Part shown: positions 1 through 8,572 of the stretch, one piece after another | How the letters are laid out: each line of letters starts with the position of its first letter | Position numbering within the stretch: the stretch's first letter is position 1 | Source of the DNA: Bacteriovoracaceae bacterium | GTDB lineage: Bacteria > Bdellovibrionota > Bacteriovoracia > Bacteriovoracales > Bacteriovoracaceae | Reading direction: 5' to 3' | Assembly: GCA_016784965.1 (NCBI GenBank) | Contig: JADHTQ010000032.1 | Span: 1 to 48,871 of the forward strand | DNA: 48,871 bases | Made by a program: the position numbers and the translations under genes | Notes under the pieces: generated by a model | Told to the model about the DNA's origin: nothing | Seen by the model: the letters and a program-made list of their open reading frames with translations, nothing else | The model's database searches: none

Positions 1-130
1 ACGATTTCTGAGGAGTTTTGGGCCTAATCTCGGCCATTTGGGTACAAAAATAAGAAAATTATTATGATTTTTATTGATCATTTTAAATGGTTATCAATAT
101 TTAATGGATGCTATGCGATAGGTGAAAAGT

Positions 131-826
131 TCAGGTTAGGGCATTACCGGAATCGTCGCCTTTTGCTTTTGACTGTCTTTTATGAATGTCGCGTAGCTCG
201 GCGAGCTTTTCATCTGTCTCTTGTCTGATCTTGGCCTTTTCGTCTGCTTGAGCTGCAATAGTCTTATTTAGCCAATTGTGATGCTTGTGCTCTTGCTGTC
301 TTGCTCTTGCATTAGATTTTTCTTTATTCTCTAGAACAGATTTTCGGGCAGCAGTGCTAAGGTTGCTCATATCTTCATCAAATTCTGCTCGATTTTTCTT
401 GAGCTGGTTAGTCAGCTTACTTTTTATACCATCTTCTCTGGCCTTTTGAACTCTGTTATTTTCATCTAGAGAGCGGTCATATGACTCCCTGGCATTTTTT
501 AGCCGGTTGGTAAACTTCCCTCTGGTCTTTTTGTCATGATTGTAAAAATCTTCCCGTGCCTTTTTTATCTCATCTTGATATACCTTTTTTTTCTTTCTCA
601 GCCCTTCATCTGTCATTCGGTCATAACTATTAAGTCGCTCTTGGTGATCTTTTTCTAACCTCTCTAGATCCTTTTCATAGACTGCAGCTCTGTTATCAAG
701 CTGTGTCTTGCTATTTTCTTTTTGTTCTTTCAAATTTCTATTATAATTTCGCTGCAGCTCTTTTTGAGCGTCGTTATAATAGCGTTTTTTTGCATTTAAT
801 TGAGAGTTATAATCGGTGACATCCAT
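131..826 (-). CDS. Highly charged coiled-coil protein, unknown function
   Basis: I do not recognise this 231-aa protein. Almost its whole length is a Lys/Glu/Arg/Gln/Asn-rich heptad-like helix, so it should form an extended coiled coil. There is no signal peptide and no membrane segment, so it is probably cytoplasmic. I place the start at 826 because AAGGAAGG lies 5 nt upstream of that ATG; an in-frame ATG nine codons earlier has no comparable ribosome site. It is transcribed away from the symporter genes, and the 3' end lies near the window edge with no gene beyond it. Possible roles (structural filament, scaffold) are speculation. Confidence 0.7.
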   Translation of the reverse strand: MDVTDYNSQLNAKKRYYNDAQKELQRNYNRNLKEQKENSKTQLDNRAAVYEKDLERLEKDHQERLNSYDRMTDEGLRKKKKVYQDEIKKAREDFYNHDKKTRGKFTNRLKNARESYDRSLDENNRVQKAREDGIKSKLTNQLKKNRAEFDEDMSNLSTAARKSVLENKEKSNARARQQEHKHHNWLNKTIAAQADEKAKIRQETDEKLAELRDIHKRQSKAKGDDSGNALT

Positions 827-1023
827 GCATTCCTTCCTTAAAAAAAGACTCATGATAAGGCCTACCTATAGAGGGCCATACTACTTATTTTAGCACATTT
901 GCAAGGCCCAAAATATCCAGGAAAGTTTTGCTACTATTAAATAATGTCTTGATATTTATAGAGCATCCTTGACAATATATATATAAAGTTTAGCTAAAAC
1001 ATCTTTTTCAAGTTGGGAGCACT

Positions 1024-1224
1024 GTGAGCAATCAATGGTTATCTTTTTTTTATCAGTATGGAGTAGGTGGAATTGTATTCTCTTTAAGCCTGTGGGGAAT
1101 TATCGAGCACGATGTCTTAAATTTCTCCAAAAAGATCGATAAACATATATTTTATCTCATGCTGTGTGGATTTGTAAGCTTTCTACTCGTGCATGGAATT
1201 TGGGTTTATTTAGTGTTAAATTGA
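1024..1224 (+). CDS. Small two-helix membrane protein upstream of a symporter
   Basis: 66 aa with a GTG start preceded by GGGAG. Two hydrophobic segments are visible (about residues 12-25 and 42-64), separated by a charged loop containing FSKKIDKH. It lies 36 nt upstream of the sodium:solute symporter on the same strand and is probably co-transcribed. Some SSS-family transporters (for example those with DUF3311, DUF4212 or YhdT partners) are preceded by a small hydrophobic partner protein. I cannot assign this one to any of those families, so a companion-subunit role is inference from position and size. A TTGACA hexamer at 969-974 may be the -35 element, but no good -10 follows. Confidence 0.6.
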   Translation: MSNQWLSFFYQYGVGGIVFSLSLWGIIEHDVLNFSKKIDKHIFYLMLCGFVSFLLVHGIWVYLVLN

Positions 1225-1260
1225 ACTTTTTTAAAAGTTGTTATGAAGGTCTTGTAATTA

Positions 1261-3150
1261 GTGCTTGATGCAGTTGTAATTCTAATCTATTTTTTCGTTG
1301 TTGTCATAACTGGATTATGGGCGGCAAGCTTTACAAAAACCACTGATGATTTTTTCTTTGCTGGCCGCAGATTTAGTTGGTGGCCAATTGCCTTTTCATG
1401 CGTGGCAACCCTGGTTGGGTCATATAGCTTCATCCAATATTCGCAACTAGGCTTTAACTTTGGTCTTAGTTCTCTTAGCTCCTACACAAATGACTGGTTT
1501 GTTATGCCCCTTTTTTTAATGGTATGGTTGCCGATTTTGTACTTTAACAATATAAAAACGGTACCTGAATATTTTAAAAGACGCTTTGATGAACCTACTA
1601 AAAATATGGTAGTCATCATGTTGCTGGTTTATCTGGTGGGCTATATTGGGGTTAACCTCCTAACTATCGGAGTGGCGATCAAGTCTATCATAGGCCACAA
1701 CGAAATTCTTAAAGCAGTTTTTGGTACCTCTACTTTTTCAAAACTTTGGAGTATGAACGGTATGCTAGACTGGAACATAATTGTTCCAGCTACCATCATT
1801 GCCATTTTTTCAGGCCTCTATCTACATGCTGGTGGCCAAAACTCTGTACTTATAACTGATTTTTTACAGGGGCTACTACTTCTTGCTGCAGGTGTCTTTG
1901 TTGTTGTTACGGGTATTAGTTATGTAGGAGGATTGGATCTATTTTGGAGTTCACTGCCACTTTCACACAAGTTGCCCTTTGCCGACTTTAGTTCTCCTAG
2001 TAACTTCCATTCAACAGGTGTGTTTTGGAGTGATGGGATAGTTGGGACATATGCTTTCTATTGTATCAATCAAGGTGTCTTAATGAGGTTTTTGTCTGCA
2101 AAATCCGTAACTGAGGGCCGAAAATCTATGCTATTTGTAGTAGCAGTGCTCATGCCAATTGCTGCAATTGCTGTTGGTGGAGCAGGTTGGGTTGGAACTG
2201 CTATGGTAAAACATAGTCTTTTGCCAGTTGGCTCCAGCAAAGAAATTTTTATTCGAGTAGCACAAGTAATATGTTCACCGGGAGTATACGGCTTGGTTGT
2301 GGCCGCTGTGATTGCTGCCTTGATGAGCACTCTAGACAGCTTAATTACAGCAGTCACGGCCATTGTCGTAAATGATATAATTAGACATCGAAGACCTGAT
2401 AAAAGTGATGAATATTATCTAAAGAAGGCAAAAAATATCTCTCTTTTTGTAACTTTGCTGGGCCTTGTGCTTGTACCCATTTTTGATCAATTTGGCTCAA
2501 TATATAGGGCCTTGTCACATTTTACCTCGATGGTCATTCCTCCTCTCATCATTGTAATGTTAATGGGTATGTTTACCAAAAAATTCTCCGCCAAGGCCGC
2601 CCTTATTACATTAATTGCTGGTGCTTTTGCACTGCTAATCTCGTTAATTTTTCCCGCAGTCATTAAACCATTTGCCCACGGAGTTCACTCCGATAACTTT
2701 AGCTTTATGAGATCATTTTATGGCCTAGTTAGCTCGGGAATAATTGCGCTAATCTGTTTGGTTTTCTTTCCAAGAAGTGATGAAAGCAAGCAAGGTGATA
2801 TAAAAACGTTGGGCCTTACCATATGTACCATCAAAGACGCTCTGCCTCGCTATAATAAAATGGAGTCAACGCTCAATGCTCTTTTAAAATCAAAACCACT
2901 TATACCTGTAATCGACAACCTGAGCTCAGGGGTGGGACTGTCGCCAACAATTATGGACTCATTAAATTTAAGTGATGGTGATAGAGTTTATCTGACTGAC
3001 GCTAGATGGTTTTTAGGGGGACTAAGGGCCACTTATACAACCGTTTATCAAACTCACAACATTGATCAAACTATTAAAATATCCACTACAGTTTTTAAAA
3101 AGGGAAATTTTTTACCAGGTAAAAAGCTAATCCTTGAAAGGCTGTCTTAA
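1261..3150 (+). CDS. Sodium:solute symporter (SSS family)
   Basis: 629 aa, starting at GTG. The N-terminus has the SSS pattern: a first helix, then a DDFFFAGRRFSWW segment and a helix containing ATLVGSYSFIQYSQLGF. More than ten hydrophobic helices follow; the region around residues 350-380 (ALMSTLDSLITAVTAIVVND) matches the SSS signature, in which Ser/Thr and Asp contribute to the Na+ site. The last roughly 100 residues are a hydrophilic cytoplasmic extension. It should import an organic solute with Na+ across the inner membrane; the family includes sugar, amino-acid, carboxylate and vitamin transporters, and the substrate cannot be read from sequence alone. It follows the 66-aa membrane protein in a likely two-gene operon. 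Confidence 0.88.
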   Translation: MLDAVVILIYFFVVVITGLWAASFTKTTDDFFFAGRRFSWWPIAFSCVATLVGSYSFIQYSQLGFNFGLSSLSSYTNDWFVMPLFLMVWLPILYFNNIKTVPEYFKRRFDEPTKNMVVIMLLVYLVGYIGVNLLTIGVAIKSIIGHNEILKAVFGTSTFSKLWSMNGMLDWNIIVPATIIAIFSGLYLHAGGQNSVLITDFLQGLLLLAAGVFVVVTGISYVGGLDLFWSSLPLSHKLPFADFSSPSNFHSTGVFWSDGIVGTYAFYCINQGVLMRFLSAKSVTEGRKSMLFVVAVLMPIAAIAVGGAGWVGTAMVKHSLLPVGSSKEIFIRVAQVICSPGVYGLVVAAVIAALMSTLDSLITAVTAIVVNDIIRHRRPDKSDEYYLKKAKNISLFVTLLGLVLVPIFDQFGSIYRALSHFTSMVIPPLIIVMLMGMFTKKFSAKAALITLIAGAFALLISLIFPAVIKPFAHGVHSDNFSFMRSFYGLVSSGIIALICLVFFPRSDESKQGDIKTLGLTICTIKDALPRYNKMESTLNALLKSKPLIPVIDNLSSGVGLSPTIMDSLNLSDGDRVYLTDARWFLGGLRATYTTVYQTHNIDQTIKISTTVFKKGNFLPGKKLILERLS

Positions 3151-3162
3151 TAGCTTAGTTTT

Positions 3163-3315
3163 TTAAGGCCATATTTCAATTTCTTGATGATCCAGAGGAA
3201 CTTGAGAAGCTGTTGTGGTGGCAAGAGACCTGGTCTGCTTCCCTGGATAGTTTACATAGCCCCCAATACTTAAAACTGCTACCATTACAAAGACAATTAT
3301 TGCATACCATTTCAT
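3163..3315 (-). CDS. Small single-helix membrane or exported protein (50 aa)
   Basis: A short reading frame starting at 3315 with GGAGC 6 nt upstream. It begins MKWYAIIVFVMVAVLSIGGY, one hydrophobic helix or uncleaved signal anchor, followed by a polar tail ending in EIEIWP. It fits neatly between the 3' end of the symporter, with which it converges at a 12-nt gap, and the metal transporter operon. No homologue is recognised. The good ribosome site, plausible membrane helix and lack of any competing gene support it; its small size keeps confidence moderate. Confidence 0.5.
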   Translation of the reverse strand: MKWYAIIVFVMVAVLSIGGYVNYPGKQTRSLATTTASQVPLDHQEIEIWP

Positions 3316-3445
3316 TTTGTAGCTCCAAGAAAAAATTTTAGATACCTTAAGTACCTTTTACTTACACTATTATGGCCTATAAGTTTTAAAAAATTAAGCT
3401 AAACTACAACTAATGAGGAATTATGGATAAGTTGTTAAAAAATGG

Positions 3446-4306
3446 TCAAGTATTCGACATATTTTGCCTACCAGCAATTGCTTGAAGCAGTAAAGTTGCA
3501 AAATATGCCACAACTGAGACCATAATTATTGCTGCGCCACTTGGAATATCATAAATATAACTGATCGAAAGTCCAGTTATACTAAACAATAAGCAAAATA
3601 ATATCGCCCAAAAAATCATCTGCTTTAGAGTCTTAGTAATAATACTTCCGATGGCGGCAGGAATTGTAAATAGAGCAATGACCAAAATAATGCCCACCAT
3701 CCGAACTAACAGCACAATGCTCACAGCAATAAGGCCTAGTAACATAAAGTAATACAGCTCTACTTTAATTCCTCGAAGACGTGCAAACTCCTCATCAAAA
3801 CAGATCGCTAAAAATTTATTATAAAAAACTGAAATAATTACAACAATGATGATATCAAATATAAATAGCGGATATAGGTCTTTTTTGGAAATCATCAAAA
3901 TATTGCCAAACATGTAGCTCATTAAATCGATATTACCTGGAGTTTTAGAAATAAATAAGACACCACTTGCCATACCAAATGCCCACATTGCCCCGATGAT
4001 CGTATCTGAGCGCTGCCTGCCTTTTAAGCTTAAAATGCCGATTATGAGGGCACTTAGCAGTGCGACCAAAATAGCGCCAAACATCGGCGAAAACCATGCT
4101 AAACCATACATGCTTTGAAGATATAGTGCCAAACCAATGCCACCTAAAACCGAGTGGGAAATGGCACCTGCTAAATAGCTAATTTTTTTTGCTACCACAA
4201 AGCTTCCCAAGACCCCAAAGGCAACGCTTGAAAATATTGCGGCAATAAATGCATACAATAAAAATGGAGTGTCTGGATTAAACAAAACCTGAATCAATTC
4301 ACTCAT
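3446..4306 (-). CDS. znuB: Zinc/manganese ABC transporter permease (ZnuB-like)
   Basis: 286 aa from the ATG at 4306, which overlaps the stop of the ATPase gene (ATGAGTGA); an in-frame ATG at 4324 would overlap more. It is a multi-helix inner-membrane permease of the ABC-3 family (FecCD-like fold), with the typical SYLAGAISHSVLGGIGLALY segment after the first helix and a KTLKQMIFWAI segment near the end. With ZnuC and ZnuA it should import Zn2+ or Mn2+. Length is normal for the family. It is the last gene of a five-gene minus-strand operon. Metal specificity cannot be fixed from the permease. Confidence 0.9.
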   Translation of the reverse strand: MSELIQVLFNPDTPFLLYAFIAAIFSSVAFGVLGSFVVAKKISYLAGAISHSVLGGIGLALYLQSMYGLAWFSPMFGAILVALLSALIIGILSLKGRQRSDTIIGAMWAFGMASGVLFISKTPGNIDLMSYMFGNILMISKKDLYPLFIFDIIIVVIISVFYNKFLAICFDEEFARLRGIKVELYYFMLLGLIAVSIVLLVRMVGIILVIALFTIPAAIGSIITKTLKQMIFWAILFCLLFSITGLSISYIYDIPSGAAIIMVSVVAYFATLLLQAIAGRQNMSNT

Positions 4307-5069
4307 CTTGACAATGCCCTTCAATGGAACAATCGTGATCTACCATTTTAACGTCATTTTGATAAAGAGCAAACAAGCTCTTTTTTGTCACCTCATTAGT
4401 GGGATGGATTGCCACATGTTGATTGTGAACACAGATAACTTTTTTAACCATACCAGCAACAAAATTTGGATCATGTGAGACCAACAATACGGCCATTTTA
4501 CTGCTCAATTCATTGATTATTTCCATAATCTTATTTTCAATTTTGGCATCCAAGTTTGCAGTTGGCTCATCTAGCACTAAAATGGAGGGGTTGCAAACTA
4601 ATGCCCGTGCCAGCAATATTCTACGCTTTTGTCCACCAGACAACTTAGAAAAAGAATCATTCATTACATTGAATAAATCCAGCTTATTTAAAATGTCTTT
4701 GGCATACTCTAAATCTTGTTTTTTATACCAGCTGGAAAAATTATGTAGCCTACCCATTAGCACTACATCTAAAACTGTAATGGGAAAGCTTGGTTCGTAG
4801 TCTACAGCTTGTGGCATATGCCCCACTTTATGAGAGGCCAGGCGAGGGGACATCCCCAATATAGAAATTTTTCCTCTAGAAGGAACTTCCATACCTATCA
4901 TCAGTTTTAGTAAAGTAGTTTTGCCACTACCATTTGGGCCAACAACACAAGTTACCCCAGTTGGGTCTACTGTAAAGTTAACTCTGTCAAAAACCAACTT
5001 CGATCCATAGTAAAAACAAACGTCTTTAAAGGAGACTACTGGAGCTGGATCATTATGTTTTTTTGTCAC
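4299..5069 (-). CDS. znuC: Zinc/manganese ABC transporter ATPase (ZnuC-like)
   Basis: 256 aa. Walker A GPNGSGKTTLLKL (about residues 44-56), signature LSGGQKRRILLARAL, Walker B ILVLDEPTANLD and the switch histidine in LLVSHDPNF are all intact. Translation starts at a GTG that overlaps the stop of znuA (GTGA), and the gene overlaps the permease, so the three are translationally coupled. The C-terminal tail contains DHDCSIEGHCQDE, a His/Cys/Asp-rich stretch that might bind metal; this last point is inference. It energises the ZnuB-like permease. Confidence 0.92.
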   Translation of the reverse strand: MTKKHNDPAPVVSFKDVCFYYGSKLVFDRVNFTVDPTGVTCVVGPNGSGKTTLLKLMIGMEVPSRGKISILGMSPRLASHKVGHMPQAVDYEPSFPITVLDVVLMGRLHNFSSWYKKQDLEYAKDILNKLDLFNVMNDSFSKLSGGQKRRILLARALVCNPSILVLDEPTANLDAKIENKIMEIINELSSKMAVLLVSHDPNFVAGMVKKVICVHNQHVAIHPTNEVTKKSLFALYQNDVKMVDHDCSIEGHCQDE

Positions 5070-5962
5070 TGCTTCGATAGGCCTTTGTAAAATGTTTGGC
5101 CCATGCTCTCTAGGCCTTCGAGAAGATTATAGGGTATCGGATTAACAATAACAACAGAAAGCCCCAAGATCTTGGCAATATTTTGCACCATCTTTTTATC
5201 TAACATCGGTTCCACATAAAGAGCTTTTATTTTTTTGTCTTTAACCATCTTGGTGATGGTTAATAGCTGTTTGGCGGTTGCCACCTTGCCCTCAATCTCA
5301 ATCGACTCTTGCTGTAAATTGTATAAATCACTAAAGTACCCATATGCGGGGTGAAAAACTAAAATAGTACTTCCTTGAAATGGCCTAAATAAAGATTTCT
5401 GTTTGAGGTAAATTTCATCTAATTTTTTTAAAAATGTTTCAAGATTATGTTTTAGGATTTTTTGCTTATTCGGCAAAAGTTTAGTTAATTGAGTATAAGT
5501 ATTTAAGGCCATGGTTTTTACATTGAGGGGAGATAGCCACACATGAGGATCAAAAAGATGCTCACTGCCGCTGTGTGATCCGTGGTGGTGGTGATGGTGG
5601 TGTTTTAATTTACTTTTAAACTTTCTATGCTTTATATTATCTGCCATATCAACAACTTTAAGTTTTTTTAAGTTATTTCGAAGTTTATCAATAATAATTT
5701 TTTCAAATGGTAGGCCAATACTGAAAAAAATTGTTGCTGTTGATAATTGATAGATCTCTTTGGGAGTAGGAAAATATGCTTCAGGAGAGCTATTTGGGCC
5801 AACTAATACCTTCACTCTAACATTTTTTTCGCCGGCCACCTGGTTAACAATATAGGCCTGTGATGAAACCGTGACATAAATTGTAGGTAGAACATTGGCA
5901 CTTGCCCTTAAAATTGGTAGTTGTATCAAAACAATGATTAAGGCATAACAGATAGACTTCAT
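5066..5962 (-). CDS. znuA: Periplasmic zinc/manganese-binding protein (ZnuA-like)
   Basis: 298 aa from the ATG at 5962; a TTG at 5968 that overlaps the upstream stop is a possible alternative start. An N-terminal signal peptide is followed by a cluster A-I solute-binding fold. A loop of seven consecutive His plus further His residues precedes DPHVWLSPLN, the usual location of the metal-collecting loop in ZnuA. Candidate metal ligands are the His of DPHVW and the His of VFHPAYGYF. The usual first ligand, the His of a PHxFEPTP-type motif, is missing: the corresponding segment reads SPEAYFPTP. The His-rich loop favours zinc. It is third in an operon of overlapping genes. Confidence 0.9.
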   Translation of the reverse strand: MKSICYALIIVLIQLPILRASANVLPTIYVTVSSQAYIVNQVAGEKNVRVKVLVGPNSSPEAYFPTPKEIYQLSTATIFFSIGLPFEKIIIDKLRNNLKKLKVVDMADNIKHRKFKSKLKHHHHHHHGSHSGSEHLFDPHVWLSPLNVKTMALNTYTQLTKLLPNKQKILKHNLETFLKKLDEIYLKQKSLFRPFQGSTILVFHPAYGYFSDLYNLQQESIEIEGKVATAKQLLTITKMVKDKKIKALYVEPMLDKKMVQNIAKILGLSVVIVNPIPYNLLEGLESMGQTFYKGLSKQ

Positions 5963-5964
5963 AC

Positions 5965-6540
5965 TCAAATCATAAACCCCAGAGAAAATAGTATTTCAAA
6001 ATATACTCTAGACTTCATTTGAAAGTCCACCTCAAAACGTGATGACTCCCCCTCAGTTTTGGAAATGTCAACTTTAGTCTCTCTGGGATAATAATAACCA
6101 AATCCAACACCTGCCATAGCATTCACACCATTTTTAAAAATCCATTGATACAAAGAGCTAATTCGATATTGATAAAGTGTGGCATCAACTTTGGTACCTG
6201 CGTCCGATGTAATAGTCCGCTTGCCCACAAATGAAAAAAAGTTAATTAATACCCAACCATCAAGACTCAAATCACCTGAAAGTGAAAAAATGAGTGGGAT
6301 TCCTGCACTCCTATCCTTGGTTTGAACATTTTTAAATTCAGAAAATCCCTTCTCCACCATCACACCAATGGCCCACCTCTTTGAAAAGTTATAATCAATT
6401 GCCACCCCTTGGCCTATAAATCCCATCCCGTCATATGCCCTAAAGTTTACACCAATGCCCTTTACAGCATATGCATTTGTAGATAAGGCCCACAAAAGGA
6501 GCATTACAAGTATGAATTTGTGCCTTAGAGATCTAGCCAC
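5965..6540 (-). CDS. Small outer-membrane beta-barrel protein in the zinc operon
   Basis: 191 aa with a GTG start shortly after GGTGGG, overlapping the previous gene by 16 nt. Residues 1-25 form a signal peptide ending near NAYA. The rest alternates polar and aromatic residues in short strands (GVNFRAYDGMGFIGQGVAIDY, then YQYRISSLYQWIF), as in an eight-to-ten-strand barrel. No named family is recognised. Its stop overlaps the znuA start, so it is translationally coupled to the importer. That coupling suggests a role at the outer membrane in the same metal pathway, which is inference. Confidence 0.72.
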   Translation of the reverse strand: MARSLRHKFILVMLLLWALSTNAYAVKGIGVNFRAYDGMGFIGQGVAIDYNFSKRWAIGVMVEKGFSEFKNVQTKDRSAGIPLIFSLSGDLSLDGWVLINFFSFVGKRTITSDAGTKVDATLYQYRISSLYQWIFKNGVNAMAGVGFGYYYPRETKVDISKTEGESSRFEVDFQMKSRVYFEILFSLGFMI

Positions 6541-7409
6541 ATTCCCACCATAAGTTGCTTTTGACGCTTGTTAAAAAACTCCCATGCTCTGGCCCTTCCT
6601 GCGTAGTACTCAATGCCTATACGCATAATAGACCCACCACCGCCAAACTTGAGTATCAGACCAAGTTGAGAATTTCTTGTCAGTAACCAGTTATTTTCTT
6701 CAAAGCTTTTAATATCGATGGCCGCAAACCACCCTATAAAGTTGGCCCACACTTGATACTTAATATACTCTATCCCCCACTGCAGTCGCCACCTTCTTTG
6801 CACTATGGGATCATGCATTTCATAGGCCCAGCCAACTTCACCATACGTTCTAAGTCCATAGTCAGACTGATAGCTAATTCCGATAATGCGCTCATTTCTC
6901 GTGTATCCCACTCTAACATTATCGGTCTTAGTAATATACTCATCTCCAATATGACTGGAGACGTGAAATAGACCAGTTCGGGCCGCCCAATGCTCACCTA
7001 TAGTCCAAGTCAAAAGAACCTGGATTACGCCGTCCCATCCGATGTTATCCAGAGAGTTATCCATATCGAATTGGTTAAAAGCGGCCGCTCCAAAATCAAA
7101 TTGGACTCCCCTATCTGGGTAGTTTTGTGGATGGATTCTAAGCACGCCAAACATGGCACCAGTGGAGTTATCCAAGCGATTAGAACCAGTGTCTGGGATG
7201 GAGTTATTTTGTACATAGGCCCTGCCTAGTTGCATTCTCGGAAAGTGAGTATCTGCAAGATACCTGGGCATCAGTTTTGATGTTGGGCCAAATACAATTT
7301 TGTTACCAAGAACTGACCAATTGCAAAGGCCTCTATCCATCCACACAAGATTGGATATAAACCAAAACAAAATAATTTTAGTGAAAACCTTACTCACCAT
7401 TTTGCCCAT
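6525..7409 (-). CDS. DUF1207-like outer-membrane protein, first gene of zinc operon
   Basis: 294 aa. A hydrophobic N-terminal segment (residues 8-28) looks like a signal peptide. The mature part has an early LMPRYLADTHFPRMQLG segment and later strands rich in Trp, Tyr and Gly (WAARTGLFHVSSHIGDEY, YAGRARAWEFFNKRQKQL). This pattern resembles the DUF1207 family of exported proteins, which have no established function; the assignment is from memory of the family and moderate. Start could be 7409 or 7400. It is the first of five overlapping genes, so a metal-related role at the cell surface is inferred. A candidate promoter lies at 7443-7472. Confidence 0.72.
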   Translation of the reverse strand: MGKMVSKVFTKIILFWFISNLVWMDRGLCNWSVLGNKIVFGPTSKLMPRYLADTHFPRMQLGRAYVQNNSIPDTGSNRLDNSTGAMFGVLRIHPQNYPDRGVQFDFGAAAFNQFDMDNSLDNIGWDGVIQVLLTWTIGEHWAARTGLFHVSSHIGDEYITKTDNVRVGYTRNERIIGISYQSDYGLRTYGEVGWAYEMHDPIVQRRWRLQWGIEYIKYQVWANFIGWFAAIDIKSFEENNWLLTRNSQLGLILKFGGGGSIMRIGIEYYAGRARAWEFFNKRQKQLMVGMWLDL

Positions 7410-7442
7410 CTAAGTCATTAAAAAATCAAACCTATCCAATTA

Positions 7443-7472
7443 AGCATAATGGATTTAGGTTAAATTTGTAAA
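7443..7472 (-). promoter_or_regulatory. Candidate promoter of the zinc importer operon
   Basis: On the minus strand TTTACA (7467-7472) and TATGCT (7443-7448) are separated by 18 nt, about 35 nt upstream of the DUF1207-like gene. This is a reasonable but imperfect sigma70-type match. No clear Zur-type palindrome was seen. A short AT-rich palindrome, AAAAAC-TT-GTTTTT, sits further upstream at 7501-7514 and could be an operator; that is speculation. Confidence 0.3.
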
Positions 7473-7591
7473 CCTCCATAACTCAACTCTTGCAACACAA
7501 AAAAACTTGTTTTTAATGTAGCACCCAGCATCATTCTGTGTTATATTGCGGGACACAAAACTAACCGATCACTAGAAATTGTGAGGCACAG

Positions 7592-7798
7592 ATGACCCCT
7601 AAACAAGCTAAAGTTAAAAGTAAACAGCTCTCCACAGCTATCAGCTTGACCACCGAAATAGCCACTGCTTGTGGCACACCGACCATCATTAGCATGCACA
7701 AAAAGGCGATAAATAATTACACCAAACAATTAAAAATTATGGCCCAAGAACATCCAATTATCGTCCAGCAAGCAATAAAAAAATATCTTATCCAATAA
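7592..7798 (+). CDS. Small hypothetical protein upstream of the zinc-ribbon gene
   Basis: 68 aa, ATG preceded by GAGG at about 6 nt. It is Lys/Thr/Ile-rich and probably helical, with no signal peptide, metal motif or membrane helix; not recognised. It lies 42 nt upstream of the zinc-ribbon protein on the same strand. A TATATT hexamer at 7547-7552 could be its -10 element. An opposite-strand frame overlaps it, but this frame has the better ribosome site and operon context. Confidence 0.5.
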   Translation: MTPKQAKVKSKQLSTAISLTTEIATACGTPTIISMHKKAINNYTKQLKIMAQEHPIIVQQAIKKYLIQ

Positions 7799-7840
7799 AA
7801 GCGATTGAAAAACTTTAAAGGTCCATGCTAAATTGGTCAG

Positions 7841-8572
7841 ATGAATAAAAAATATTTAATAAATCTTATAGAAATTCAAAACCTAGACAACCAAACCTGT
7901 GTTCATTTAAAAAATATCGATTCTCATAGAGAGAGAATAACCTCCATCGAGCAAAAACAAATTGAACAAACAGATTTAAAACAACTTAAAACAAAACAGC
8001 TGCAAACTTTTAATAGCTCTCTTTCTAAGCTTGAAGCTGAACTGTTTATGGTGGAAAAACAGATAAAAAAATCCAAGGCCAACTTAGAAGTGGCCACCAA
8101 CCAGCAACAATTAGATGCCAGCAATAAAGAACTACAAGTTATGACCCCCAAGGCATCCGCTCTTGAAACCGATGTACTAGAAATGTATGACAAGATTGAG
8201 TTGTGCCAGGATGAGATTGCTCAAATAGATACTTTTTTAGATGGTGCGGCCACAACTTTGGCCACCATCACGTTCGAAGTAGAACAAGATGTTAAGGCCG
8301 AACAATTAGAGATTAAAGAATTAGAGCAAAGGATCGAAGCGCTACTTGAAGGATGTCCCAAAGATATAAAGATCGCTTTTTTACAGGCCAATGAGCAGTA
8401 CCGCTTTAAAAACCCCCTGGCATTTATTAATGAAGGGACATGTAATCGCTGCCATTATCTAATTGATAAAAACATTCAAAATCAAGTGGAAAAACACTTC
8501 AGCTTAGAGCTATGTCCCAACTGTGCCAGACCCTTGATTGCTCTGTCTATCACCAGGACAGAAGCTCCCTAG
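7841..8572 (+). CDS. Coiled-coil protein with C4 zinc ribbon (COG1579/CT398-like)
   Basis: 243 aa. Residues 1-170 form a long charged coiled coil; residues 200-235 contain CNRCH, then about 25 residues later CPNCARPL, a four-cysteine zinc ribbon. This two-part layout is that of the COG1579 family (chlamydial CT398), thought to be a helical-hairpin scaffold, with proposed links to secretion or RNA metabolism but no settled function. In several bacteria a COG1579 gene lies close to rnpB; here rnpB is about 3 kb away across the RND gene. The last 63 nt overlap the 3' end of the convergent RND gene. Confidence 0.8.
   Translation: MNKKYLINLIEIQNLDNQTCVHLKNIDSHRERITSIEQKQIEQTDLKQLKTKQLQTFNSSLSKLEAELFMVEKQIKKSKANLEVATNQQQLDASNKELQVMTPKASALETDVLEMYDKIELCQDEIAQIDTFLDGAATTLATITFEVEQDVKAEQLEIKELEQRIEALLEGCPKDIKIAFLQANEQYRFKNPLAFINEGTCNRCHYLIDKNIQNQVEKHFSLELCPNCARPLIALSITRTEAP

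Noticed and set aside
820-824. Selenocysteine in the formate dehydrogenase (residues around the active site)
   Set aside because: Coordinates here are protein positions: the active-site codon at residue 824 is an ordinary Cys codon and no in-frame TGA is present.
2070-2363. Minus-strand 97-aa frame opposite the symporter
   Set aside because: Antisense shadow of a conserved transporter region; no ribosome site or family.
5530-5630. Seven consecutive His followed by GSHSGSEH, resembling a cloning tag
   Set aside because: It lies inside a natural ZnuA-like protein at the place where a His-rich metal loop is expected.
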